From: Streptomyces sp. CB02400
GTDB taxonomy: Bacteria; Actinomycetota; Actinomycetes; Streptomycetales; Streptomycetaceae
Length of the DNA stretch: 64,000 nt
NCBI RefSeq assembly: GCF_001905725.1
Contig: NZ_LIWB01000011.1
Location: 124,001 to 188,000 of the forward strand
Direction of reading: 5' to 3'
Shown here: in pieces, positions 25,656 through 35,500 of the stretch
How positions within the stretch are numbered: the first letter of the stretch is position 1
Layout: every line of letters starts with the position of its first letter
Position numbers and translations under genes: made by a program
The notes under the pieces: generated by a model
What the model was told of the DNA's origin: nothing
Seen by the model: the letters and a program-made list of their open reading frames with translations, nothing else
Database searches by the model: none

Positions 25656-26468
25656 ATGGAGCGTCCCGCCTGGGCCCCGCGGAGCATCGACATCTCGGCG
25701 CCCAGCGTCTCCCGGATGTACGACTACTACCTGGGCGGTTCGCACAACTTCGAGGTCGACCGGGAAGCGGCCCGCAGGGCCATGGAGTTCATGCCGGGCC
25801 TGCCCAAGATCATGCAGGCGAACCGTGCCTTCATGCGCCGGGCTGTGCGTTTCGCGGCCGGTGAGGGCATCACCCAGTTCCTGGACATCGGTTCCGGCAT
25901 CCCGACGTTCGGCAACGTCCACGAGGTGGCGCAGGCGGCCGTACCGGACGCCCGTGTGATGTACGTCGACCACGACCCGGTGGCCGTGGCGCACAGCCAG
26001 GCCGTTCTGGAGGGCGACGACGGCGCGGACATCGTCGCCGCGGACCTCCGAAAGCCGCAGGAGATCCTCCACAGTCCCGAAGTGCTGCGGCTGATCGACC
26101 TGAATCGGCCGGTGGCGCTGCTTCTCGTTGCCATACTGCACTTCGTGGAAGACGCGGACGACCCGTATACGGCGGTGGCCGAACTGCGCCAGGCCCTCGC
26201 GCCCGGCAGCATGCTCGTCCTCACCCATGCCTCGTACGAGGGAATCCCGCTGCCGACGGAGCGGGCCGAGGGGGCGGTGGACGTGTACCAGGACATTCGC
26301 AACCCGCTGATCATGCGCACGCGCGACGAGATCGCGCGGTTCTTCGAGGGGTACGACATGGTGGAACCCGGACTGGTGCCGATGCCGCAGTGGCGGCCGG
26401 ACACCGCACCGGAGGACGAGGATCCCTACGCGTTCTCCGGTTTCGCGGGCGTGGGGCGTACGGCGTGA
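25656..26468 (+). CDS. SAM-dependent methyltransferase-like protein (DUF574 type)
   Basis: 270 residues from ATG 25656, with GGAG 7 bases before. It has SVSRMYDYYLGGSHNFEVDR and QANRAFMRRAVRF, the signature of the large actinobacterial DUF574 group, then a SAM-binding loop FLDIGSGIPT and acidic VMYVDHDPVA, and ILHFVEDADDPY. The reaction is unknown. Its stop overlaps the start of the GGDEF-EAL gene (GTGA), so the two proteins are translationally coupled and may act together. The same pairing occurs in S. coelicolor (from memory). Confidence 0.88.
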   Translation: MERPAWAPRSIDISAPSVSRMYDYYLGGSHNFEVDREAARRAMEFMPGLPKIMQANRAFMRRAVRFAAGEGITQFLDIGSGIPTFGNVHEVAQAAVPDARVMYVDHDPVAVAHSQAVLEGDDGADIVAADLRKPQEILHSPEVLRLIDLNRPVALLLVAILHFVEDADDPYTAVAELRQALAPGSMLVLTHASYEGIPLPTERAEGAVDVYQDIRNPLIMRTRDEIARFFEGYDMVEPGLVPMPQWRPDTAPEDEDPYAFSGFAGVGRTA

Positions 26469-28606
26469 GCGCGGAGCCGGACGGGCCGGAGGACAGACTG
26501 CGCCGGTTCGCGACGATCTGGAGCCGGGCGGTCTTCCCGGTGACCTCGACGTCGTCGACCCGCCCGGAGTTCGAGGAGCGGCTGCTGCCGCTGGCCCGGC
26601 TGCTGAGCGAGGCGCTGCGGGCCCGGTCGTTCGACGCGGACGCGGGCCGGGCGGCCGGCGCCGCGCTGGTGGAAGCGCACTGCACCGACCCGGAGGCGCT
26701 CAGCCGGACCCTGGACTGCGTGGACGCCTATCTCGTCCTGTACTGCGGCGAGGACGGCGACCGGGAGGACCTGCGGGCGCGCTCCGCGCGGCTCCAGCAC
26801 GCCATGGCCGCCGGGTTCGCGCAGGCGCTGCGCGAGCGGACGCTGACCGAGCAGGAGGCCATCGCGCGGGCCGCGCTGGAGGCCCAGGGCGTGGTGGCGC
26901 AGGCGCTGCACGCCACCGAGGCCCGCTTCCGCGCGGTGTTCGAGGGCGCGGCCATAGGGATCGGCATCGCCGACCTGGAGGGCAACGTCCTCCAGGTCAA
27001 CGGCGCGCTGCGGCGCATGTTCGGCCTGTCCGAGCAGGCCCTGCGCGGCCGCAGCGTCAAGGAGTGGGTCCACCCCGACGACGCCCCGCAGACGTGGCGG
27101 CTCTACGACGAGCTGGTGAGCGGTGAGCGCGAGCACTACCACCTCGAAAAGGCGTTCTACCGCCCGGACGGAACGGTCCTGTGGACCAATCTGACGGTGT
27201 CCCTGCTGCGTGACGCCGACGGCGACCCGCAGTACCAGCTCGCCCTCATGGAGGACACCACCGAGCGGCGGCTGCTCAACCTCCGGCTGCGTTACGAGGC
27301 CACCCACGACGCGCTCACCGGGCTGCCCAACCGGGCGTTCTTCTTCGAGCGGCTGGAGAAGGCGCTCGGCGCCGGCGAGGGCCAGCGGTTCGGGCTGTGC
27401 TATCTCGACCTGGACGGCTTCAAGACCGTCAACGACAGCCTCGGGCACGCGGCCGGTGACCGGCTGCTCGTCGAGGTCGCCGACCGGCTGCAGGCCTGCG
27501 CCACCGCGTCCGGCGAGATGGTGGCCCGGCTCGGCGGCGACGAGTTCGTGGCGCTGACCACCGGCCCCGAGACCGAGCGCACCGTCGACGAGCTCGCCGC
27601 CCGCATCATGAACGCGCTGCTCGCCCCGATCAGTGTGGACGGCCGGGAGCTGACCGTGCGCGGCAGCATCGGCATCGTCGAGGGACCGGCCGGGGAACGC
27701 AGCGCGGCGGAGGTGCTGCGCAGCGCCGACATCACCATGTACCGGGCCAAGTCGGCGGGCGGCAACCGGTTCGAGCTCGCCGACCCGGAGGCGGACGCCC
27801 GCGCCATCACCCGGCACGGGCTCACCACGGCGCTGCCGACGGCCCTGGACCGGGGCGAGTTCTTCATCGAGTACCAGCCGCTGGTGCACCTCGGCGACGG
27901 CAGTGTGCGGGGCGCGGAAGCACTGGTGCGCTGGCTGCACCCGCAGCACGGGGTGCTGTCCCCGGACCGGTTCATCCCGCTCGCCGAGCACACGGGGCTG
28001 ATCGTCCCGCTGGGCCGCTGGGTGCTGGAACAGTCGGTGCGCCAGGCCCGTGAGTGGCGGGACCGGCACGGGGGTGAGGCGCTCGGCCCGCTGCGCATCA
28101 ACGTGAACCTGTCGCCCTGTCAGCTCACGCATCCCGGGCTGGTCCAGGACACGGTGGAGATCCTGGAGCGCACGGGGATGACGCCGGACGCGCTGTGCCT
28201 GGAGGTGACCGAGTCGGCGCTGATCGGCGCGGACGACGACCTGCTGAAGCCGCTGCGCCGGCTGGCGGAGATGGGCGTCGACATCGCGCTGGACGACTTC
28301 GGCACCGGCTACTCCAACCTGGCCAACCTGCGCCGGCTCCCGGTGAGCGTCCTGAAGCTGGACCGTTCCTTCACCCAGAGCATGCAGCAATTCCCGGCCG
28401 ACCCCGTCGACCTGAAGATCGTCGAGGGGATCGTCTCCCTGGCCCACAGCCTCGACCTCGCGGTCACGGTGGAGGGCGTGGAGACGGGAGCGCAGGCCGA
28501 GCAGTTGCGCATCCTCGGCTGTGACACGGCGCAGGGCTGGTACTACGCCCGTCCGGGGCCGCCGGACCGGCTGCACGAGCTGGCGCTCGTCGACGCGACG
28601 GGTTGA
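26465..28606 (+). CDS. rmdA: PAS-GGDEF-EAL cyclic-di-GMP enzyme, RmdA-like
   Basis: 713 residues from GTG 26465. An N-terminal helical region of about 150 residues precedes a PAS domain (about 155-275, ATEARFRAVFEGAAIGIGIADLEG), then a GGDEF domain with an intact active site GGDEF at 357-361, then an EAL domain with EAL at 485-487, INVNLSP and LDDFGTGYSN. Both halves look catalytically complete, so the protein could make and degrade c-di-GMP. The RmdA proteins of Streptomyces act mainly as phosphodiesterases controlling development. Naming rests on the domain order, the coupled methyltransferase gene and the adjacent SCO0930-like lipoprotein and sdh genes. It lacks membrane helices. Confidence 0.85.
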   Translation: MSAEPDGPEDRLRRFATIWSRAVFPVTSTSSTRPEFEERLLPLARLLSEALRARSFDADAGRAAGAALVEAHCTDPEALSRTLDCVDAYLVLYCGEDGDREDLRARSARLQHAMAAGFAQALRERTLTEQEAIARAALEAQGVVAQALHATEARFRAVFEGAAIGIGIADLEGNVLQVNGALRRMFGLSEQALRGRSVKEWVHPDDAPQTWRLYDELVSGEREHYHLEKAFYRPDGTVLWTNLTVSLLRDADGDPQYQLALMEDTTERRLLNLRLRYEATHDALTGLPNRAFFFERLEKALGAGEGQRFGLCYLDLDGFKTVNDSLGHAAGDRLLVEVADRLQACATASGEMVARLGGDEFVALTTGPETERTVDELAARIMNALLAPISVDGRELTVRGSIGIVEGPAGERSAAEVLRSADITMYRAKSAGGNRFELADPEADARAITRHGLTTALPTALDRGEFFIEYQPLVHLGDGSVRGAEALVRWLHPQHGVLSPDRFIPLAEHTGLIVPLGRWVLEQSVRQAREWRDRHGGEALGPLRINVNLSPCQLTHPGLVQDTVEILERTGMTPDALCLEVTESALIGADDDLLKPLRRLAEMGVDIALDDFGTGYSNLANLRRLPVSVLKLDRSFTQSMQQFPADPVDLKIVEGIVSLAHSLDLAVTVEGVETGAQAEQLRILGCDTAQGWYYARPGPPDRLHELALVDATG

Positions 28607-28668
28607 GCCCGACGGCTCGGGGCGCGTGGTCTGCGTGGCGGCTGCGGGGCGGGGCCGCTGTGGCCGGT

Positions 28669-28714
28669 CGCGCCCACGCGGCGGAGCCGCACATGTGTCG
28701 GCCCCGCGCCCCTG
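28669..28714. repeat. Dispersed intergenic cassette, copy A (inverted relative to 61468)
   Basis: The stretch from CGCGCCCACGCGGCGGAGCC to CCCCGCGCCCCTGG is an inverted near-copy of 61468-61515. It contains the hairpin GCGGC GGA GCCGC and lies just after rmdA, where it may end transcription. Confidence 0.75.
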
Positions 28715-28773
28715 GGGTGCGCAGCCGGCACGGACGGAGAGGGATCACACGGGGACGAGCCAGGAGAGACTCG

Positions 28774-29080
28774 GTGCGCGCGGTGATCGAGGAGGAGCCG
28801 CGGCTCATGGACCCGGCCGCGCGTTCCTCGCGTGCCGAAGTGGCGCGCCTGCTGGACCCGGAGTTCACCGAGGCCGGCGCTGCACGCACGAGGAGATGAT
28901 CGCCGAGCTGCACGACCACCCGGGCAGCTCGGCGGACGGCCCGGCGTACGAACCGTCGGAGACCACCGGCGTCCTCCTGGCCCCAACCTGGTGCACCTCA
29001 CCTGCGAGACCCACCTCGTCGGCCACCGAGCCCGCCGCAGCTCCCTCTGGCACAAGCGGGACGACCACACAGGCTCCAGG
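28774..29080 (+). pseudogene. Broken SnoaL/DUF4440-like (NTF2 fold) gene
   Basis: Three consecutive pieces of one protein lie in three frames. RAVIEEEPRLMDPAARSS to LLDPEFTEAGA begins at GTG 28774 after an AGGAGA site. EEMIAELHDHPGSSADGP to GVLLAP follows in another frame from about 28890. NLVHLTCETHLVGHRARR and SSLWHKRDDH follows in the third frame from about 28980. Order and spacing match the small NTF2-like DUF4440 proteins common in Streptomyces. Two frameshifts (near 28880 and 28980) and loss of the C-terminus show it is inactive. Sequencing error could explain one shift but hardly both. Confidence 0.75.
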
Positions 29081-29160
29081 GGCGCGGGGAACTGCTCGAC
29101 GGGGTCTGGGGCGGAGCCCCAGAGACGGGACGGGAAGGGGCGGCGGGGGCGAGAAAACCC
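29075..29160. repeat. Dispersed intergenic cassette, copy B with hairpin
   Basis: CCAGGGGCGCGGGGAACTG is followed by a CTGGGGC/GCCCCAG hairpin (29106-29112 with 29116-29122) and the tail GGGAAGGGGCGGCGGGGGCG. The same parts occur at 61468-61577 and 63629-63676. It lies between the pseudogene and the LysR stop and probably acts as a bidirectional terminator. Confidence 0.75.
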
Positions 29161-29174
29161 ACCGCACACCCGCG

Positions 29175-30059
29175 TCAGCGCTCCAGCAGCATCCGCTGCA
29201 GCTCCCGCGCCGCCCGGGGCGGAGCCACATCACTGCGGTGGGCCAGGGCGATGGCCCGGTACAGTCCCGGCCGCGCCAACGGAGTGACCCGCAGCCCGTG
29301 CCCCGACCGCGCCGCCACCATCCGCGGCACCACCGCCACCCCCAGCCCCGCCCGCACGAACCCCAGCACCGCGTCCATCTCACCGCCCTCCACCGCGAAC
29401 CCGGGCTCGAACCCCTCCGCCCGGCACGCCGCCACGGTCAGCTCGCGCAGGTCGTAGCCGTGCCGGAACATCACCAGCCGCTCACCCTCCAGATCGGCGA
29501 TGCGTACGGTGCGCCGGCCCCGTCCCGGCCGCGGGACGTCCGGGGAGGAGACGACCACCAGGTCCTCGCGCAGCAGCTCCACCGTGGTGAGCGCGGGGGA
29601 GGGCGTCGGCAGCGGCAGCACCACCAGGGCGAGATCCAGCGCACCCCGCGCCAGCTCCCGTACCAGATCGTGCGAACCGCCCTCCTCGATCAACAGCCGT
29701 ACACCCGGATACCGGTCGTGGAAGGCGCGCAGCACGTCCGGCAGCAGCCCGGTGCACAGGCTCGGCGTCGCCCCCAGCCGCACCCGCCCGCTGCGCAGCT
29801 GCGCCACCTCCTGCACCTCGTGCCGGGCGGTGTCCGCGTCGGCGAGGATCCGCCGGGCCAGCGGCAGCAGCGCCTCACCCGCGTCGGTCAGCGTGATGTT
29901 CCCGCGCGCCCGCCGGAACAGATCCGCCCCCAGCTCCCGCTCCAGCGCCTTGATCTGCTGCGACAGTGACGGCTGCGCGACGTGGACCAGTTCCGCGGCC
30001 CGGGTGAAGTGCCGGGTCTCGGCGACGGTCACGAAGTACTGGAGCTGCTGGAACTGCAT
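29175..30059 (-). CDS. LysR-family transcriptional regulator
   Basis: 294 residues from ATG 30059 (MQFQQLQYFVTVAETRHF). The helix-turn-helix is at about 3-62, with AAELVHVAQPSLSQQIKALERELGADLFRR. The periplasmic-binding-like effector domain follows, with VRLGATPSLCTGLLPDVLRAF and AGLGVAVVPRMVAAR. A GAGG lies just upstream. It is divergent from sdhC with 84 bases between, and a T-N11-A palindrome sits in the gap. It probably controls itself and possibly the sdh operon. The effector is unknown. Confidence 0.92.
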   Translation of the reverse strand: MQFQQLQYFVTVAETRHFTRAAELVHVAQPSLSQQIKALERELGADLFRRARGNITLTDAGEALLPLARRILADADTARHEVQEVAQLRSGRVRLGATPSLCTGLLPDVLRAFHDRYPGVRLLIEEGGSHDLVRELARGALDLALVVLPLPTPSPALTTVELLREDLVVVSSPDVPRPGRGRRTVRIADLEGERLVMFRHGYDLRELTVAACRAEGFEPGFAVEGGEMDAVLGFVRAGLGVAVVPRMVAARSGHGLRVTPLARPGLYRAIALAHRSDVAPPRAARELQRMLLER

Positions 30060-30068
30060 GGCCTCATC

Positions 30069-30083
30069 ATAGGCTCGCCCTAT
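30069..30083. promoter_or_regulatory. LysR-type operator (T-N11-A palindrome)
   Basis: ATAGG-N5-CCTAT at 30069-30083 contains T30070-N11-A30082, the classic LysR recognition form. It lies 10 bases upstream of the regulator's ATG and 61 bases upstream of the sdhC ATG. Confidence 0.7.
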
Positions 30084-30104
30084 CGAAACGAGCCGCACCA
30101 TGTC

Positions 30105-30135
30105 TTGGACCGATGGGGCCCTCCGGCCCTAGCGT
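30105..30135 (+). promoter_or_regulatory. Putative sdhC promoter giving a leaderless transcript
   Basis: TTGGAC (30105-30110), a 19-base spacer and TAGCGT (30130-30135) predict a start site about 7-9 bases later, at or within 2 bases of the sdhC ATG (30144). No Shine-Dalgarno sequence is present, consistent with a leaderless mRNA. Confidence 0.5.
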
Positions 30136-30143
30136 CTGGTGAC

Positions 30144-30851
30144 ATGGCTCTGGCAACGCGGACGGGCCGACGGCCGTCCATGGCACGCACCGTGTGGGAC
30201 TCGACCGTCGGCAAGAAGACGGTGATGGCGGTCAGCGGCATCGTCATGCTGCTCTACCTGGTCGCCCACATGATCGGGAACCTGAAGATCTTCTTCGGTG
30301 CGGGCGAGTTCAACCACTACGCCCACTGGCTGCGCACCGTCGGCGAACCGTTCATGCACTACGAGTGGACGCTGTGGATCGTCCGCGTCGTCCTCGTCGT
30401 CGCCGTGATCGCCCACGCCGTCTCCGCCTACCAGCTCAGCCGCCGCGACATCAAGGCGCGCCCCAGCAAGTACGTGCACAAGAAGGCGCGGGCGAGCTAC
30501 GCCACACGCACCATGCGCTGGGGCGGCATCATCCTCGCCCTGTTCATCGTCTGGCACCTCCTCGACCTGACCACCGGCACCGTGCACTCCGGCGGCTTCG
30601 AGACCGGCAAGCCCTACCAGAACGTCGTGGACACCTTCTCCACCTGGTACGGCAACGTCATCTACATCGTCGCGATGCTCGCCGTCGGCCTGCACATCCG
30701 GCACGGCTTCTGGAGCGCCGCCCAGACCCTCGGCATCGGCAGCCGCACCCGCGACCGCGCCCTCAAGACCACCGCCAATGCCCTCGCGCTGCTGCTCACG
30801 GCCGGCTTCCTCGCCGTACCCGTGGGCGTCATGACCGGAGTGGTGAGCTGA
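30144..30851 (+). CDS. sdhC: Succinate dehydrogenase cytochrome b subunit
   Basis: 235 residues with five hydrophobic helices: GKKTVMAVSGIVMLLYLVAHMIGN, WTLWIVRVVLVVAVIAHAV, MRWGGIILALFIVWHLLDL, NVIYIVAMLAVGLHIRHG and ANALALLLTAGFLAVPVG. Histidines placed within the helices (AHMIGNLK, IAHAVSAY, VWHLLDL, GLHIRHGF) fit binding of two haems, as in the single-anchor Bacillus-type enzymes. It anchors SdhA/SdhB and passes electrons to menaquinone. It is the first gene of a tight C-A-B operon, followed after 2 bases by sdhA. Confidence 0.93.
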   Translation: MALATRTGRRPSMARTVWDSTVGKKTVMAVSGIVMLLYLVAHMIGNLKIFFGAGEFNHYAHWLRTVGEPFMHYEWTLWIVRVVLVVAVIAHAVSAYQLSRRDIKARPSKYVHKKARASYATRTMRWGGIILALFIVWHLLDLTTGTVHSGGFETGKPYQNVVDTFSTWYGNVIYIVAMLAVGLHIRHGFWSAAQTLGIGSRTRDRALKTTANALALLLTAGFLAVPVGVMTGVVS

Positions 30852-30853
30852 CC

Positions 30854-32799
<1,946 letters not shown>

Positions 32800-32803
<4 letters not shown>

Positions 32804-33549
32804 AGCTCAACCTGCGCGTCTGGCGGCAGAAGAACGCCGACGCCGACGGCGCCATGTCCACGTACGAGGTGGACGGCATCTCACCCGACATGTCCTTCCT
32901 GGAGATGCTCGACACCCTCAACGAGGAGCTCATCCTCAAGGGCGAGGACCCGGTCGCCTTCGACCACGACTGCCGCGAGGGCATCTGCGGCGCCTGCTCG
33001 CTCGTCATCAACGGCGACGCCCACGGACCCGAGCGCACCACCACCTGCCAGCTGCACATGCGGTCCTTCAAGGACGGCGACACCATCGACGTCGAGCCGT
33101 GGCGGGCGTCCGCCTTCCCGGTCGTGAAGGACCTGGTGGTCGACCGGTCCGCCTTCGACCGGATCATCCAGGCCGGCGGCTACATCACGGCGCCTACGGG
33201 TGCCGCGCCGGAGGCCCATGCGACGGCGGTGCCGAAGCCGGACGCGGACCTCGCTTTCGAGCACGCGGAGTGCATCGGGTGCGGGGCGTGTGTCGCGGCT
33301 TGCCCCAACGGGGCGGCGATGTTGTTCACCTCCGCGAAGGTGAATCATCTCAATGTGCTGCCGCAGGGGGCGCCCGAGCGGGAGACGCGGGTGCTGGACA
33401 TGGTGGCGCAGATGGACGAGGAGGGGTTCGGGGGGTGCACTCTCGCAGGCGAGTGCGCGACAGCATGCCCCAAGGGCATTCCGCTCACTTCCATCACGGG
33501 GATGAACAAGGAGTGGTTGCGGGCTACTCGCAAGGTGAGTAAGCGGTAG
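32800..33549 (+). CDS. sdhB: Succinate dehydrogenase iron-sulfur subunit
   Basis: 249 residues carrying all three clusters: [2Fe-2S] from CREGICGACSLV plus the later TTTCQLH, [4Fe-4S] from CIGCGACVAACP, and [3Fe-4S] from CTLAGECATACPKG. It transfers electrons from SdhA flavin to SdhC haem. The last third of the gene shows noticeably more G/T-ending codons than the rest of the operon. A weak hairpin and then a strong terminator follow. Confidence 0.96.
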
Positions 33550-33611
33550 CGCCGCTTCGGTACGCCTGTTGCCGGGGTGCGGCTGCGTTGTGGTTGATCG
33601 CGCAGTTCCCC

Positions 33612-33629
33612 GCGCCCCTGTCGGGGCGC
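33612..33629 (+). terminator. Hairpin in dispersed intergenic cassette, copy C
   Basis: GCGCCCC and GGGGCGC pair around a TGTC loop. It is preceded by GATCGCGCAGTTCCCCGCG, the same string as at 61444-61462. It lies 62 bases after the sdhB stop. Confidence 0.65.
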
Positions 33630-33663
33630 TTCAGTGAACGTTCGCCGAGAAGGTGCGGACGGG

Positions 33664-33699
33664 CGGGGTCAGGAGAGGTGCTCTTCCTGACCCCGTCTC
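33664..33699 (+). terminator. Strong terminator between sdhB and olsB
   Basis: CGGGGTCAGGA (33664-33674) pairs perfectly with TCCTGACCCCG (33685-33695) around a 10-base loop, followed by TCTCGCTTTT. It separates the sdh operon from the acyltransferase genes. Confidence 0.85.
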
Positions 33700-33826
33700 G
33701 CTTTTCGTTCCCGGGATTCAGCATCTCCACATCCGTACTCCCGGCTCCGGTCACGTACACGCCAACCCCGGTCGGGAGAACAGGGGTGTCCCCACCCCCG
33801 CTCCGGCGCGTGATCAGGAGAGAGCC

Positions 33827-34600
33827 ATGACCGGCGTGCTGACCGTCGACCATCCCCCGAAGCCCACCGCACCCGCCCGCTACACCGTCGCCCTCGCCCG
33901 CGACGAGGAGGACGTGCGGGCCGCGCAGCGGTTGCGGTACGACGTCTTCGCGGGGGAGATGGGCGCCCTGTTGTCCGGCTCGCAGCCGGGGCTGGACGTC
34001 GATCCGTTCGACGCGTACTGCGACCACCTGCTGGTGCGGGAGGAGGCGAGCGGGCAGGTCGTCGGCACCTACCGGCTGCTGCCGCCGGAGCGCGCCGGGA
34101 TCGCCGGGCGGCTGTACGCGGAGGGGGAGTTCGACCTGTCGGCCCTCGACGCGATACGGCCGTCCCTCGTCGAGGTCGGCCGTTCCTGTGTGCACCCCGA
34201 CCACCGCGACGGCGCGGTCATCGGACTCATCTGGGCCGGCATCGCCCGCTACATGACCGACCGCGGCCACGCCTGGCTGGCAGGCTGCTGCTCCGTCCCC
34301 CTCGCCGACGGCGGCGCGCTCGCCTCCGCCACCTGGGACCGGGTGCGGGCGGGGCACCTCGCGCCGGAGGAGTACCGGGTGCGCCCGCTGCTGCCCTGGA
34401 TGCCGAGGGCCTCGGCACCCGCCGCCCCCGGTGAGCTGCCCGCCCTGCTGCGCGGCTACCTCCGGCTCGGCGCCTGGGTCTGCGGCGAGCCCGCGCACGA
34501 CGTGGACTTCGGTGTCGCCGACCTCTATGTGCTGCTGCCGATGAACCGGGTCAACCCCCGTTATCTGCGGCACTTCCTCTCCCTCGTCCCCGCCCGGTGA
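33827..34600 (+). CDS. olsB: GNAT-type ornithine N-acyltransferase-like protein
   Basis: 257 residues, with AGGAG before the ATG. The acyl-homoserine-lactone-synthase-like GNAT fold shows AAQRLRYDVFAGEMGA, a central VGTYRLLPP, EVGRSCVHPDHRDGAVI and a C-terminal ADLYVLLPMNRVNPRYL. These match the OlsB family, which acylates ornithine in the first step of ornithine lipid synthesis. The overlap with an OlsA-like O-acyltransferase gene (GTGA) strongly supports the assignment. The family also contains hemolysin-like acyltransferases, so the substrate is an inference from pairing. Confidence 0.82.
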   Translation: MTGVLTVDHPPKPTAPARYTVALARDEEDVRAAQRLRYDVFAGEMGALLSGSQPGLDVDPFDAYCDHLLVREEASGQVVGTYRLLPPERAGIAGRLYAEGEFDLSALDAIRPSLVEVGRSCVHPDHRDGAVIGLIWAGIARYMTDRGHAWLAGCCSVPLADGGALASATWDRVRAGHLAPEEYRVRPLLPWMPRASAPAAPGELPALLRGYLRLGAWVCGEPAHDVDFGVADLYVLLPMNRVNPRYLRHFLSLVPAR

Positions 34601-35397
34601 GCGTCTGGCTGCCGGGCGCGCCCTGCACCCCGCGGGGCTGTGTGGAACCGACGGCGTCCGCGACGGCCGTACCGCTGGCGGTGCTGCGGCTGGCGGCGGT
34701 GGGTCTGCTGGTCCTCGCCGGGATCGCGCTGCTCCCGCTCGGGCGGCGGATCCCGGCCGGCGTGGTGCGCCGGTGGTGCCGGTGGGTCGTACGGGCCGCC
34801 GGGGTCCGGGTCCGTATCGCCGGGACCGCCGTGCCCACGGGCGGACTGCTGCTCGTCGCCAACCACATCTCCTGGCTGGACGTGCCGCTGCTCGCGGCGG
34901 TCCGTCCGGCCAGGATGCTGGCCAAGACAGAGGTACGGCGCTGGCCCGTGGCGGGGGCGCTGGCGGCGCGCGGCGGCGTGCTGTTCATCGACCGTGACCG
35001 GCTGCGCGCCCTGCCCGGCACGGTCACCGCGCTCGCCGGGATGCTGCGCGGCGGCGCGGCGGTCGCGGCGTTCCCGGAGGGCAGCACCTGGTGCGGCCTG
35101 GCCCGGGGACACTTCCGCCGCGCGGTCTTCCAGGCGGCGCTGGACGCCCGGGTGCCGGTGCAGCCGGTGCGCATCCGCTACCGGAGCGCGCGTGGCACCC
35201 CGGCCACCGCACCGGCCTTCGTCGGCGACGACACGCTCCTCGCCTCGCTGTGGCGCGTGGCGTCGGCCCGTGGCGTGGTCGCCGAGGTCGAGGTGCGGGC
35301 TCCCATTCCGCCGGGGAGCCATCTCGACCGCCGGGCCCTGGCGCGCGCGGCGCAGCCGGAGGCGGTGGCGGGACACGAGGGCGGTCACCGCGGGTGA
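34597..35397 (+). CDS. olsA: 1-acyl-sn-glycerol-3-phosphate/lyso-ornithine-lipid acyltransferase-like
   Basis: 266 residues from GTG 34597. An N-terminal hydrophobic segment (AVLRLAAVGLLVLAGIALL) anchors it to the membrane. The PlsC domain follows with NHISWLD (catalytic HX4D), VLFIDRDR and FPEGSTW. This enzyme type adds the second acyl chain, here most likely to lyso-ornithine lipid, because it is fused by a GTGA overlap to the olsB-like gene. A glycerophospholipid substrate remains possible. Confidence 0.82.
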   Translation: MSVWLPGAPCTPRGCVEPTASATAVPLAVLRLAAVGLLVLAGIALLPLGRRIPAGVVRRWCRWVVRAAGVRVRIAGTAVPTGGLLLVANHISWLDVPLLAAVRPARMLAKTEVRRWPVAGALAARGGVLFIDRDRLRALPGTVTALAGMLRGGAAVAAFPEGSTWCGLARGHFRRAVFQAALDARVPVQPVRIRYRSARGTPATAPAFVGDDTLLASLWRVASARGVVAEVEVRAPIPPGSHLDRRALARAAQPEAVAGHEGGHRG

Positions 35398-35500
35398 GCA
35401 CTGTGGAAAATTCAGTACCTTTTGTCGCTTTCATACCGTTTTCGGCAGGCCATCCGGGAGAACCCGTGAGAGGCGACCTTCGAAAGGAGGGTGATGGAAG

